A stretch of DNA of 64,000 bases from Cryptomeria japonica (taxonomy: Eukaryota; Streptophyta; Pinopsida; Cupressales; Cupressaceae): contig NC_081411.1 in the NCBI RefSeq assembly GCF_030272615.1, positions 41,591,140 through 41,655,139 of the forward strand. The letters run 5' to 3'. Every line of letters begins with the position of its first letter. Positions within the stretch are counted from its first letter, which is position 1. The notes beneath the pieces are model-generated. The model searched no databases and was not told the origin of the DNA. It was given only the letters and a program-made list of their open reading frames with translations. A program made the position numbers and the translations under genes. This document shows positions 23,646-34,467 of this stretch, in pieces.

Positions 23646-25187
23646 ATGAAATGTTATCAATGTAACCAACTTGGTCAACCAGCATATAGGTGTCTAGAGA
23701 AGGGATTATCATCACATGATGGTGAAAGAAGAGTGAGCTACCTCCAAGAAGAGTCTTCAAGCAACAAGACCTCAGAAGTTGCCTTAGAATCAAAAGTAGG
23801 TGACAACTTGATGATAAGGAGAACTTTGATCAAAGAACCAGTTAGAAAAGAGCCTAGCCAAAGAAGGTCCTTGTTTAGGATCAAATGCAAGACTTTGGAT
23901 AAAGTATGTAAAGTGATCATTGATTCAGGGTCTATAGACAATATAGTGTCAGAGGAGGTAGTAGGGAAGCTCAAATTGCAGAGGATACCTCACAATGACC
24001 CTTATAAAGTCACTTGGTTGAACAAAGGACAACATGTTCTTGTTAATGAGCAAGCATGGGTGGATTTCACCATTGGAAGGTATAAGGACAAGGTGTTATG
24101 TGATGTCCTACCCATGGATGCATTCCATATTCTCTTAGGAAGACCATGGTAATTTGATAGACAAGCTATCCATGATGGAGCCAAGAATGCATATTCATTC
24201 AAGAAGGATGGAGTCACTTTCAAGATTCAGTCTATCCTTGAGGAAGGTGAAAAAAGGCAGCGGGTCCTAATGTTCTTTTGGTGAGTGAAAAGCAGTTCTT
24301 GAAGACACTTGAGGAAGGTGAAGGCATAGGGTTTGCACTTGTGATGAAGCCCAAAGAAGAAGACAAGAAAGAACAACAAGATTTACCCATAGAGGTGCAA
24401 TAATTGTTGAAGAAATTCAAAGGTATAGTAAGTGTAGGACAACTAGCCACCTTACCTCCTAAAAGAACCATAAGCCATCAAATAGACTTCATTCCCAGAG
24501 CATCTTTGCCTAATAAGGCAGCCTATAAAATGACTCCTCAACAGAATGTTGAAATGTCTAAGCAAGTCCAAGAGCTCTTAGATCAAGGCCTAATTAGGAA
24601 GAGTATTAGCCCTTGTGCTATCCCTACCGTGTTGGCACCAAAAAAAGGTGGTACTTGGAGGTTGTGTACTGATTCTAGAGCCATAAATAGGATCACCATC
24701 AGATATAGGTTCCCTATTCCTAGAATAGAAGACCTAATGGATTGTTTAGGGGAAGCCAAGTACTTTACCAAGATTGACCTTAAGAGTGGTTACCATCAAA
24801 TAAGAATCAAGGAGGGTGATGAATGGAAGATTGCATTTAAGACTACTGAAGGTCTTTATGAGTGGCTTGTAATGCCATTTGGCTTATCCAATGCTCCAAG
24901 CACCTTCATGAGACTCATGAATGAGGTGATGAAGAACTTCATAGGTAAATTTGAGGTAGTATATCTTGATGATATTCTCATTTTCAGTCAGGATAGAGCA
25001 GCACATATTAGTCATTTGCAAGATGTATTACAAAGATTATATGATGAAAAGCTAACCATGAATTTGGAGAAATGTGAGTTTGTTAAGAAGGAATTGGTTT
25101 ACCTTGGGTTCGTCTTATCTCAAGGAAACCTCAAGATGGACCCAAGCAAATTTCAAGCCATTGTAAATTGGCCCACTCCTAGATCAG
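23646..25187 (+). pseudogene. Gypsy pol part 1: zinc knuckle, protease, RT (element G)
   Basis: The knuckle reads CYQCNQLGQPAYRC; the His is replaced by Gln. The protease motif VIIDSGSIDNIVSEE and HILLGRPW close the domain at 24152 (stop). RT is in a second frame from about 24404: CAIPTVLAPKKGGTWRLC, CTDSRAIN, KIDLKSGYHQIRI, MPFGLSNAPSTF and the catalytic YLDDILIF, with GFVLSQGNLKMDPSK before the break. The reading frame is cut at WPTPRS by element F and picks up at 35701. RT residues are intact, but the copy is dead because of upstream stops and frame changes. Confidence 0.92.
25183..25187. repeat. Target-site duplication of F, left copy
   Basis: ATCAG precedes F; the same five bases follow it at 35701-35705. 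This is direct proof of F's insertion into G's pol. Confidence 0.93.
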
Positions 25188-26294
25188 TGTAGCGTCCTAA
25201 AATTGTGACACTTGCAATTTCGACTGCATTTGGGTCTTCACGATGGCGACGCAACACTGAACCTAAATGGAGACCCTGAAACTTGCTCATGACATCAAAA
25301 ACTGCATTTTTCCAGCACCCTGGCCTGATCCTCCTTGCACCTTGCTGTCCCGGGAGGTGGGACCAGAGCGCCCAGTGCCCTGGTCCTTCAGGACCAGGGC
25401 ATCCAGCGCCCTGGTCCTCCAGGACCATGGCGCCCAGCGCCCTGGTCCCCCAGGACCATGGCACCCAGGGCCCTGGTCCCTGGCCCTATTTTGGGCCCGG
25501 TCTCCTGTGGGGCTTCGGGTCTTTTTGTTTGCAAATTGGAAAATATCATTTCTTGGTCGGCCTAAGGTCGGAAAAATCAGTCTATTAACCCTAATTGGCA
25601 AGTATATAAACTACTTTTCCTCTCTCATTTTGGTAGGATGGAAAAAGGTGGAAACGATATTCAAACATTCAAACATTCAAGCATTCAAGCATTCCTTCAA
25701 GCAATTGATCATTCTAAGTCTCCATTCAAGGCTAAGTGTTGCATTCAAGACAAGGATTCAACCATTGAAGAGGAGATCACATACTACAACACACAACATA
25801 CAACATACAACAACATCTATACCTTCGCACATAAGGATACAAACATCCTTACAACAAGGTACTAGTACTTGTTTTACATTACAAACATTTACATTTACAG
25901 CATTTCTCATTTCTTGGTTAATTCCAAAACCGGGGTTTGACCTAAGGGAAAACCCCTAATCCCTAACCCCCCAATCGTCTTCGCTTTTCTGTGTGTAGGT
26001 TGCAGGTACGCGGCTGAAATTGAAAATCTGGAATCCTTGTGCAGAGACGAACAGATCCCCCTTCGTTTCGCGGATTTTTCGGAGGACCGTGTGCACGCCG
26101 GGCGCCATCGTCCCATCAAATTTTGCTCAAATTTGCAGGACAGCACCGTATCAACATTTTACTGCTAATTCCAGGTCCGCAGCTTCATCCTATATCCCTA
26201 TCTCAGTTTATAAGCGAATCTTTCTCACTTTCTATGCATTCCTAGCTTGATCATTCTATGCACATTCTTTACAAAAGAGGGTAGCCTTGCTGTC
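25188..26294 (+). repeat. 5' LTR of element F, left piece
   Basis: Matches 34468-35515 with about 2% substitutions by eye, plus extra copies of a GC-rich hairpin minisatellite at about 25365-25490 (CCCTGGTCCT paired with AGGACCAGGG). A TATATAAAC promoter-like box occurs near 25602. It is interrupted by H after CTGTC (26290-26294). Confidence 0.92.
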
Positions 26295-26481
26295 TGAAAG
26301 GAAAATAAAAGAGAAAGGAAAGGAAAATTAATCCAAGAAAGTTTATGATGAAGTAATTGTTACCAAGAGAAAAGCAATAAACTTGGAGCATCACCCAAAT
26401 GTGAAGAAGGAGGCACAAGAACTTTTGAAAGGGGAAAAGCAAAGAAAAACCCCTTGTGATATTATGAATGAGGCAATGCCT

Positions 26482-26565
<84 letters not shown>

Positions 26566-26871
26566 AAGAAGCTCTTTACAATATTGTCATTAAGAAGAAA
26601 TGAGAGAGGAGACATCTCTTAAATAGAGATGAGGAGAGGAGTTACAAAGTAACTCCCAAATCTATGAATGCCACCATTCATAAAATGTGTGTGCCATGTG
26701 TCCACATCCTCTTATGGAGGAAATCTAATATTCCTTAATAAAGGAAAATAAAAGAAATGACTTGTCCTCACACATGTACTAGAGGACAAATTACATGTAG
26801 GAATTCCAAAGGAATATCCTAAACTAAATAAAAAATAAACCTAAGCTAAGTAAAGATTAAATATTCTAACA
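26295..26871 (-). repeat. 3' LTR of element H
   Basis: Holds a (GA)n microsatellite at 26488-26564 (77 bp; 51 bp in the partner at 28585-28635). Outside this tract the two LTRs match at nearly every base. Confidence 0.93.
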
Positions 26872-26878
26872 CCCCCCC

Positions 26879-27110
26879 TTAAGCTTTACTTGGGGAGCTT
26901 ACATCAAACCCTTCAATGGGTTGTAATCCAAGATTTTTACAATGAAATTGGAATTTTTCTTTACAAAGTGGCTTGGTCAAAATATTTGCAATTTGGTCTT
27001 CCCCCTTGCAATAGAGGAGTGAAACTTGCTTGTCTTCAATTTGTTCTCTAATAAAGTGGTATTGCTTAGATATATATAGTTTTGTTAAATTCACCACCTG
27101 AGTTTCTAGG
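26879..27110 (-). pseudogene. Copia RNase H C-terminal fragment (element H)
   Basis: The minus reading contains the copia RNase H tail SKQYHFIREQIEDKQVSLLY, CKGEDQIANILTKPL and the usual closing residues GFDVSSPSKA, with a stop beside the polypurine tract. Upstream of about 27110 homology ends abruptly in unrelated sequence, marking the deletion junction that removed gag and the rest of pol. Confidence 0.82.
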
Positions 27111-28379
27111 GTTGCTGCGCAGAGAGCCCTATGGGCGCTGAGAGCTGGAAGTAAGCAATCTACCGTATGAGACTTCAATGAAGCTACCCTGCCAATGAAG
27201 CTACTACGGGATGGAGAGGAGTTTTTACAGAAAACCCTGTTTTATGTGCTTGTAACACCAATAGAACTGATGCTACAACATTTAACGGATTACCAGAAGT
27301 TCGAATAAATATATTTTCTTTTGTAACCTTCTTCTTCTTGTTTTTAAAGTATTGCAGAGGACAAAAATAATCCTGAGGTTTGATATTGCAGAAGACCGAT
27401 GGGAGAATGGACAAGACTTCCTTTAAAGTGGTTTTTAATGTTCTTCTTGTTTTTAAAGTTTCCTTTATTTAAATCTTTCTTTCTGTCAATCCTTACAAAA
27501 AAATAATGAGTGGAATGCTAAGACTTACTGAAAGCATCCGATAAAGTATTTGAGATTTCTGCAGTGCATAATTTTTTGGATAGAACTGGGTCAGTACTAT
27601 CAAATATATTGATGTCGTTGTATTGAGAAGAATTACAAAGAATTAAATTGCCAGATCTTTTGTTTCTGGCAATAAGTTATCTAGAACAATCTTCTTTATT
27701 GTTTGAAGAATTTGAGACTAAGAAACCCAACTGACTTAGATATATAGATATTAAATTTGAAGGAACTATGAAAAACAAAATAGATACTAACATACAAGAA
27801 GAACAAATTTAAGTTTGAGTTTAATCCTCAACAAATTTAAGTTTAAATAAAGATTATCCTTTTTATTTATCAATAACACCTGCAAATAAAGATGTTAGGA
27901 CTGAATGGCAGATTTAAACAAATTGAATCAGAATAGTTGTAAGCAAGAAAAAGGTTAAAATCTGCAAGTGAATCAGAAATGAAGTTTAATGACAAATTAG
28001 TTTTGACGGCAAGCCGACCAAATAAATTAAGGAGACTAAGTTTGGCGGTAAACCTTCCAAACTATGCACACTAAAAAAAATAGTAACTTTGGCGGCAAGC
28101 CTTCCAAAGATACAAATTTAAACTAAAAAAGGAGGAACTTTGGCGGCAAGCCTTCCAAAGCCCTTTTTTAATAAAAAACTAACTAGAATAGGAGATTAAA
28201 CCTGTAGGCAAACTTGTTAACAAGTTTGAAAAAAAAAATTAAAATCTGAAACCAAAACCTGCACAATAGAAAATATTAGTAAAAGAACTTCTTCTCCTCT
28301 CAAGAATGCCTCCAACAAGGTGAACTCCACTGAATGGTAACCTTCATCAATGTTAACTTAAAACAAGGATTAGAAACCT
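27111..28379 (-). other. Non-coding internal region of element H with four-copy hairpin array
   Basis: No recognised protein. A 76-codon open stretch at 27184-27414 has no family features. Four copies of a motif like TTTGGCGGCAAGCCTTCC lie at about 28001, 28041, 28088 and 28138, spaced 40-50 bp. Each can fold through TTTGG pairing with CCAAA. They sit 240-390 nt from the primer site, in the leader part of the element RNA. Confidence 0.6.
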
Positions 28380-28391
28380 ACTCTGATACCA
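28380..28391 (-). promoter_or_regulatory. Primer-binding site of element H
   Basis: Minus strand TGGTATCAGAGT directly inside the 5' LTR; initiator tRNA-Met type. Confidence 0.9.
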
Positions 28392-28578
28392 TGAAAGGAA
28401 AATAAAAGAGCAAGGAAAGGAAAATTAATCAAAGAAAGTTTATGATGAAGTAATTGTTACCAAGAGAAAAGCAATAAACTTGGAGCATCACCCAAATGTG
28501 AAGAAGGAGGCACAAGAACTTTTGAAAGGGGAAAAGCAAAGAAAAACCCCTTGTGATATTATGAATGAGGCAATGCCT

Positions 28579-28636
<58 letters not shown>

Positions 28637-28942
28637 AAGAAGCTCTTTACAATATTGTCATTAAGAAGAAATGAGAGAGGAGACATCTCTTAAATAGAGA
28701 TGAGGAGAGGAGTTACAAAGTAACTCCCAAATCTATGAATGCCACCATTCATAAAATGTGTGTGCCATGTGTCCACATCCTCTTATGGAGGAAATCTAAT
28801 ATTCCTTAATAAAAGAAAATAAAAGAAATGACTTGTCCTCACACATGTACTAGAGGACAAATTACATGTAGGAATTCCAAAGGAATATCCTAAACTAAAT
28901 AAAAAATAAACCTAAGCTAAGTAAAAATTAAATATTCTAACA
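28392..28942 (-). repeat. 5' LTR of element H
   Basis: 551 bp partner of 26295-26871, ending CTAACA next to the second copy of the CTGTC target duplication. Confidence 0.93.
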
Positions 28943-28947
28943 CTGTC

Positions 28948-29135
28948 TTAACCCTTGAAACTCATTTAGAATCCAATCTTGCATTGTGTGGGATTGGATC
29001 TTGTGGGTTTCAACCCCTCTTTTGAATGTAAAGTCTCCCCTAAGTGAAAACCGTCAACCCTAGTAACCTCCCTTTTCTCTCCTTGGAGTTGGAAGAGGGG
29101 AGAGCAACTAGGGTTCGATCATTTTCCGCTTTACA
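28948..29135 (+). repeat. 5' LTR of element F, right piece
   Basis: Continues the LTR after H, matching 35516-35700 almost exactly, and ends CTTTACA at 29135. Confidence 0.92.
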
Positions 29136-29150
29136 TTTTGGTGAACCCGA
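29136..29150 (+). promoter_or_regulatory. Primer-binding site of element F
   Basis: TTTTGGTGAACCCGA follows the LTR end and equals the site in E (17199-17213). The tRNA is not assigned. Confidence 0.7.
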
Positions 29151-30404
29151 TGTGAACATCCTTTCTGATTATTCATGGTTAGATTTGAAAATTTGCTTCC
29201 TTAATTACATTTCCATGTTTGATCTTTTGCAAATTCTAGAGGTTGATTGCATAAAAACCCTAAATTTTCTTTTTGAAAATTGAACTTGCGAAATGTTTAA
29301 TTGTTAATGCTTGTTTCAGATCTGCCCTTCTATTACAAATTATCAATTCATATTTGTGCTTTAATTTTGAAAATTAAGTGGTTAAGTGTCAAAACCCTAA
29401 TTTTTGAAACCCTCTTGATTCAACCTTTTTCTGACAATTTCACTAATCAAAACATCTCCAAATCAGCTGTAACTTTGGATTCCGCAACAAAATCATAATA
29501 TCTTTCATCCCTGAAAATTTGGAAAAAAGTTGCGAGGACCGTGTGCACTCCGAGCGCCATCATCCCCGACATTTTTTCCGAAATTTCGGGAGCTAGATCT
29601 TACTGTATTTTCCTGCTAAAATCCAGAATTTTGGCTGATTTTATCAATTCTAACACTTTCAAAATTACAGTCAAAGTTGGTCTGTGATTGCTTGGATTAA
29701 GGCTCCTAATCATTCAAAAATTGTTGAAATTGAAATTTTGTGTCAAAATTGTGTTCTTACTGTCCTAAATCTGAAAAGTGTGTTGGCGTTCATTCAAAAT
29801 TTTAGTGCTTTATTCAAATTCTTGCAATTTGTGACTTTTGAAATTAAGTGCTTAATTACAACAATTTTGATTTCCGCTTTCAAAATTGAATTTTGCGTGA
29901 AATTGAGTCAACTTTCAAATTTTAAAACTTGCATTGCTTTTGGTATTCCCTCTAAAATCATAAAATTCAAAATTTCAATTTCCCTCTCTTTTTCAAAATT
30001 CAAATTTTGCATTTTTTGACAATCTTGGTAGGGTTCAATTTTGAGATTGCAACTTTAATTTGGCCTATCTACAGATCGTAAAATCACTCAATTTTTTCAG
30101 GTTAGCTTTAAAATCATCATAACTTTCATCCCTGCAAATTTTGAAAAAAGTTGCGAGGACCGTGTGCACTCCGAGCGCCACGGTCCCTGACATTTTTTTC
30201 AAAATTTCGGGAGATTGTCATGATTGCATTTAACAGCTTAAATCTAGAAGATTGGCTGATTTTACTGAAATTTGCTACCTCTAAAATTCAAAATCTTCTC
30301 TCCCTTTCTAGTGCATGAGTTTTACAACAATAAGCCCTACTTACACTATTCTCGTTAGATGAAGCCGTAGAATTAAGTCTTTCCGAGGTTTAATTACCGA
30401 GGAG
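29151..30404 (+). other. 5' leader of element F with two long repeats
   Basis: AT-rich leader of 1.25 kb. Two related segments (about 29497-29592 and 30112-30213) each carry AAAAAAGTTGCGAGGACC and GTGTGCACTCCGAGCGCCA. In the second copy GGACCGTG (30157-30164) pairs perfectly with CACGGTCC (30179-30186). Diverged versions of the motif sit in both F LTRs (26084 and 35302) and in E. The open stretches at 29044-30019 are low-complexity and are not called as genes. Confidence 0.6.
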
Positions 30405-33400
30405 ATGGAACCTAATTTGAATAGCCTTTTTAATGAGGACATGGGTAATTCCTCTAATCCTCCTAATGATGAAGAAGCTCTCCATGAGGTTTCTATAGAA
30501 CAACTTGTGAAATTGGATAACCAATTTGATGATTTTCGACAATGGATGTCTCAAGAATACCCCGATCGTCAAGCTCTTCCTTTAATTGGGGGTCTAAAAC
30601 ATATGCTTCAAAGTGATAAGAATGGAATTGATATTTTGCATGGTATTGCACACATTGTGGATTCGAATGTGATTCCTATGAAGAGTTGTGCTGAAACTTT
30701 AGGTTATACACAACCTCCCACTCAAGTCAATCATTCTATTCCTTTGACAACTTCTATTGCTAGCATACCTACCTTTACATCAAACATAATGGCTACTTCT
30801 ATACAAGACATTCTGCCTATGATTACCAGTCATGGGGGCAATCCTTCTTCTTCAATTAACCCTCTTCCTTCATTTAATCCGACTTCTTAATTCATTCCTT
30901 CAATGAGTGTTCCTATTACATCTCCACAAATGAACATGACACAAGGGGGCAATTCATTCAACCATTCCATTCCTCCTTGTAGTGTTCCTCCTTTGCAATC
31001 CTCTCCTATGATTAACTATCATAGTGTCCCGCCACCTTACTATTTACCTTCTTTCAATAACATAATACCTCCATCTCAATCTAACACATCTAATATGAAC
31101 TCTTCGACTGAAGCGACCATTAACAATCTTGCACAAATTGTCTCTTCTTTACAGCAACAAATTGCCTCTATGAATCAATCTAAGTTTAGTGTGCCCACAT
31201 TTGATGTTGCGAGCCCACTCTCTCTTGACATTGTTCGAGCTATCCCTCCTAAACATGTTGAAATCCCGCATTTGGAGCTTTATAATGGTAAAGGTGATCC
31301 TCTAACACATGTTAAGACTTTTCAAACAATATGTATTGATTTTGCTTATGACCAAAGGTTGCTTGCAAAACTGTTTACTAGAACATTAAGAGACAAAGCC
31401 CTACAATGGTATTGCTCATTGCCTTCCTATTCTATTACTTCTTTCGAACAACTTGCAAATGCTTTTATTCAACAATTTCAAAATAATATAAGTCCTAAAG
31501 TTACTTTGATTGATTTAATGCATTGTAAACAAGGTGTTAAAGAAAAAGTGACTGATTTCATTGGTAGATATAAGCATTTGTATGCTCAAATTTCTTTTCT
31601 AGTGCCTGACAATGATATTCAAAGAATATTTATTTCTAATTTACAAAAAGATATTCGAGACAAACTTCTATTTTCTGAGTTTACTTCTTTCCAACAGTTG
31701 TGTGCAACTCTTCACAATTATCAACTGACTGTGAGTCAAATGGAACAATCACATCCTATGGCTTCGAGTGATAAGGGTGATAGCAGTCAACAACCATTTG
31801 GAAAGTTTAAACCGAACAGAGATTCCATCAAATTCAATGAAAACATCATCAACAACAATGTGAATGCAGCATCAGGTGTGCCTCCTATTTCTAAGTTTTT
31901 CAAGAAAGAAAGAAAGTTTACTCCTTTGAATGAATCATTGCATAGTATTATGAATAAGTTATTGGAACAAAATGTGCTTACTCTTCCTCCTATAAGGAAA
32001 ATTGATCCTGCAAAGATTACTTCACCTTATTTTGATAACAAAGCTTTTTGTCAATTTCATCGTCAACCTGGGCATGATACTGAAAAATGTTTTTCTTTAA
32101 AGGGTAAAATTCAAGATTTGATTGATAATAATACTATTTCTGTTTCTAGAGTGAATGATAAAGGCAACACATCTGTAGCTCCTCCTAACCAAAATCTTCA
32201 TATTTTTACTGATCCACTACCTTCTCATACCTCTAATGCAATTGAGGCTAATGATTCTTCTTTCTCATCTGATGGTCTTGTGTCTATGACTCCGAATGTG
32301 ATTAAATTTGTGGAGCAGCAAGAAAACCCTAAAGAACCTTCCATCACATTTGATTCTAATGAAACTATCAGGGCACCTGATGGTCCTTTATACATAGTTG
32401 CAAAAGTCAAGAATACACCTTGCCGTGGAGTGCTTATTGATCCTTCGTGCATGGTTAATGTTATTACTGAAGAATTTCTTTTTACTTTGCAATTGAATCA
32501 AGTGATCTATGACAAAACAGATGTGATTGTGAAATTATTTGATGCATTTTCTTCTCCTACAATTGGTTCTATTACATTACCTATTGAGGTCCATAACAAA
32601 TCCCTTGATGTGAGCTTTGCTATTATTCCTTCATCCGAACAATTTCGTGTGAAGCTTGGCTATCCTTGGCTATCTTCCATGAAAGCTATTGCTTCTAATA
32701 TTCACAAGTGTTTGAAATTTCCCCATAATGGTGAAGTTGTTACTGTCAATCATAGTCTCTTTAAACCAACTGAAAGAACTTCTAGCGTTCCTATTGATTA
32801 TTTTTGGCCTAAACAATTCCAATCCCTTCCTCCGCGAAGTGATCATCTTTTCAAATCTTATCAAAAGTGGAAAACAGATATGATCCTATCTCTAAGTGAA
32901 CCTAGAACACCCAAACTTGATATTCCTATCGTTCTTGAGAAGGAAGTTCTTCCTTTGAAAGATAAAACTAATGTCTTTCCTCAAGAAGATTCCCTACCCA
33001 TCCCTATGGATGTGACTATGTCTATGCCTAATAAACTTCCTAAAAGTAGACCTATACCTCCTCTTCATGATGGACTTGGTCTTCTTCCTAAACCAAAAAT
33101 TCCTCCTTTATATGGAGCAGTTCCTCCTCCTTCCTTTTATAGAGAAAAGAGACCTTCCTCTTCTCCTATTATCCAACCTAAGAGACCACAACCTAAACAC
33201 CCAAATGATAAGGATGAGAACATTCCTCCTCCTCAATCTTATCCACTTCCTATTAAGACTAGACGAAACCGTTCTGCACGTGAACGCTGACGAAAGCGTC
33301 GTCTTAGGGCTCAAGCAGTTGCTTCTCAAACTTTGCAATCTCCAAAAACACCTTCAACAAGCATTATTCCATTTTCTCCAAAATCTCCTAAACATAAGAT

Positions 33401-33677
33401 GCATGATGGTCTTGATCCTGTGCGAGTTAAAGATCCTATTTTTATAAATCTTGATGATGATATAGATGAATAGGTTACTCCTCTTGCTTCTGATAGTGAA
33501 TATGAACTTGTTGATATTGATAACCATTTATCTAATGAATTTTCTAAAGCACTTATCCTAGCTCCTAGACAAGAACAACGTGGCTTGGAACATGAACATA
33601 GCCTATGTTTGGATCTTGTGATAGCTCCATCTGCTGTGTTGGATGTTTCTCCTCTAGCGTGTTCCCTGCCTTCCTGA
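30405..33677 (+). pseudogene. GAG-protease ORF of element F
   Basis: A single frame from ATG 30405 (MEPNLNSLFNED) to the natural TGA at 33675-33677, about 1090 codons with no indel. It is broken by three stops: TAA 30888, TGA 33288 and TAG 33471. Order: conserved N-terminus (QFDDFRQWMSQEYP); Ser/Pro/Asn-rich linker; retrotransposon gag capsid (LELYNGKGDPLTHVKTF to NLQKDIRDKLL); CX2HX4HX4C knuckle CQFHRQPGHDTEKC; a retropepsin-like fold with GVLIDPSCMVNVI, where DPS replaces the usual D(T/S)G, and KLGYPWLSSM; a Pro-rich tail; then an Arg/Lys-rich segment and an acidic C-terminus ending ACSLPS. E ends ACFPPS, so this terminus is native and not a truncation of pol. Confidence 0.88.
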
Positions 33678-34467
33678 AACATTGATCAGCAAGATCGGGG
33701 GGTAGATGACGTGCTAGACTAGTTTCATTAGCATAGCAGATTCTCTCCTCCTCTCTTTTGTTACTTCTTCTATATGTTATTCTCATTCTTCTATTTGTTG
33801 TCCTTAGTGTTGTCTACTTGAGGACGATGCAAAGCATTGAGATCTCTTTTGGTCTCTCTCATGTTGACTCAAAAGACACATGTGTTCCCTTCTTCTAGGT
33901 GACCTTCCTTGATTGGGGAATGAAGAACAATTATGCATACATACATATGATATACATGACCTATCATACAACATACTGACCCCAAGGAAAGCGAAGTCAC
34001 CTCGTGCTTTGTGTTTTGTGTATATTATCCTTGGGTTTATCTCACACTTGGGGGCTAAATCTTTGTGATAACGTGCTCCTTTCCCTTCTCATTTCTTATG
34101 TGTATCACTACGTTAAAGCAATCACCCCCGTTGAGGCATGTGCAATCGCTTTAACGTAGGGGGGCATACACCCCGTCTATCCCTTCAGGATACTTGAAAA
34201 TTTCTTGGCGAACTTAGCTTTGCCTTGAAATTTTTTTGGTATTTTTCTTGCATGACTCATAATGAGGGAACCTTACTACTGACAGTCATGGTTCTCCCTC
34301 GTGATCTTCCCTTTTACTTTGTCAATCGAAGTCGTAAGATCCTTAGTCCACTGGGGGCTTGGTGTGTCTTGCCTCCTTGACGTGGTGAAAGTCTTTCAAT
34401 GTTGTTTCCTTGTACTTTACCGGAAGTATGAGCGTACGCTTATACTCCCGCTAAAGTGGGGGCTAAA
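33678..34467 (+). other. 3' UTR of element F with palindromes and polypurine tract
   Basis: Noncoding. It contains the inverted repeat ACGTTAAAGCAAT (34110-34122) and ATCGCTTTAACGT (34145-34157), a 22-bp near-palindrome at 34425-34446 centred on GCGTACGC, then CCCGCTAAAGTGGG (34447-34460) leading into the polypurine tract GTGGGGGCTAAA beside the 3' LTR. Confidence 0.7.

Larger units (their letters stand above)
26295..28942 (-). mobile_element. Element H: small copia deletion derivative inside F's LTR
   Basis: LTRs TGAAAGG...CTAACA at 26295-26871 (577 bp) and 28392-28942 (551 bp). Target duplication CTGTC at 26290-26294 and 28943-28947. Primer site on the minus strand, TGGTATCAGAGT, at 28380-28391. 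Polypurine tract AAGGGGGGG (minus) at 26872-26880. The internal region is only 1520 bp. The LTRs differ by about four substitutions and by 26 bp, which equals the difference in their GA repeats. It is the youngest insertion of the nest. Confidence 0.93.

Noticed and set aside
25267-25959. 230-codon plus-strand frame in F's LTR, also open at 34485-35177 in the partner LTR
   Set aside because: It is open in both only because the two LTRs are about 2% different copies of one sequence. It has no domain, spans the hairpin minisatellite and lies in LTR promoter/leader sequence.
26383-26622. Open frame of alternating Arg-Glu residues
   Set aside because: Produced by the (GA)n microsatellite in H's LTR.
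27184-27414. 76-codon minus-strand frame inside H, possible captured gene
   Set aside because: No recognisable motif, start or homologous segment; could be chance in 1.3 kb of noncoding sequence.
28001-28160. CRISPR-like regular repeats
   Set aside because: Only four degenerate units with uneven spacing inside a plant retrotransposon leader; a eukaryotic context excludes CRISPR.
29044-30019. Several 60-110 codon frames in F's leader
   Set aside because: Low-complexity AT-rich translation with no match between E and F leaders; overlapping the PBS and the hairpin repeats.
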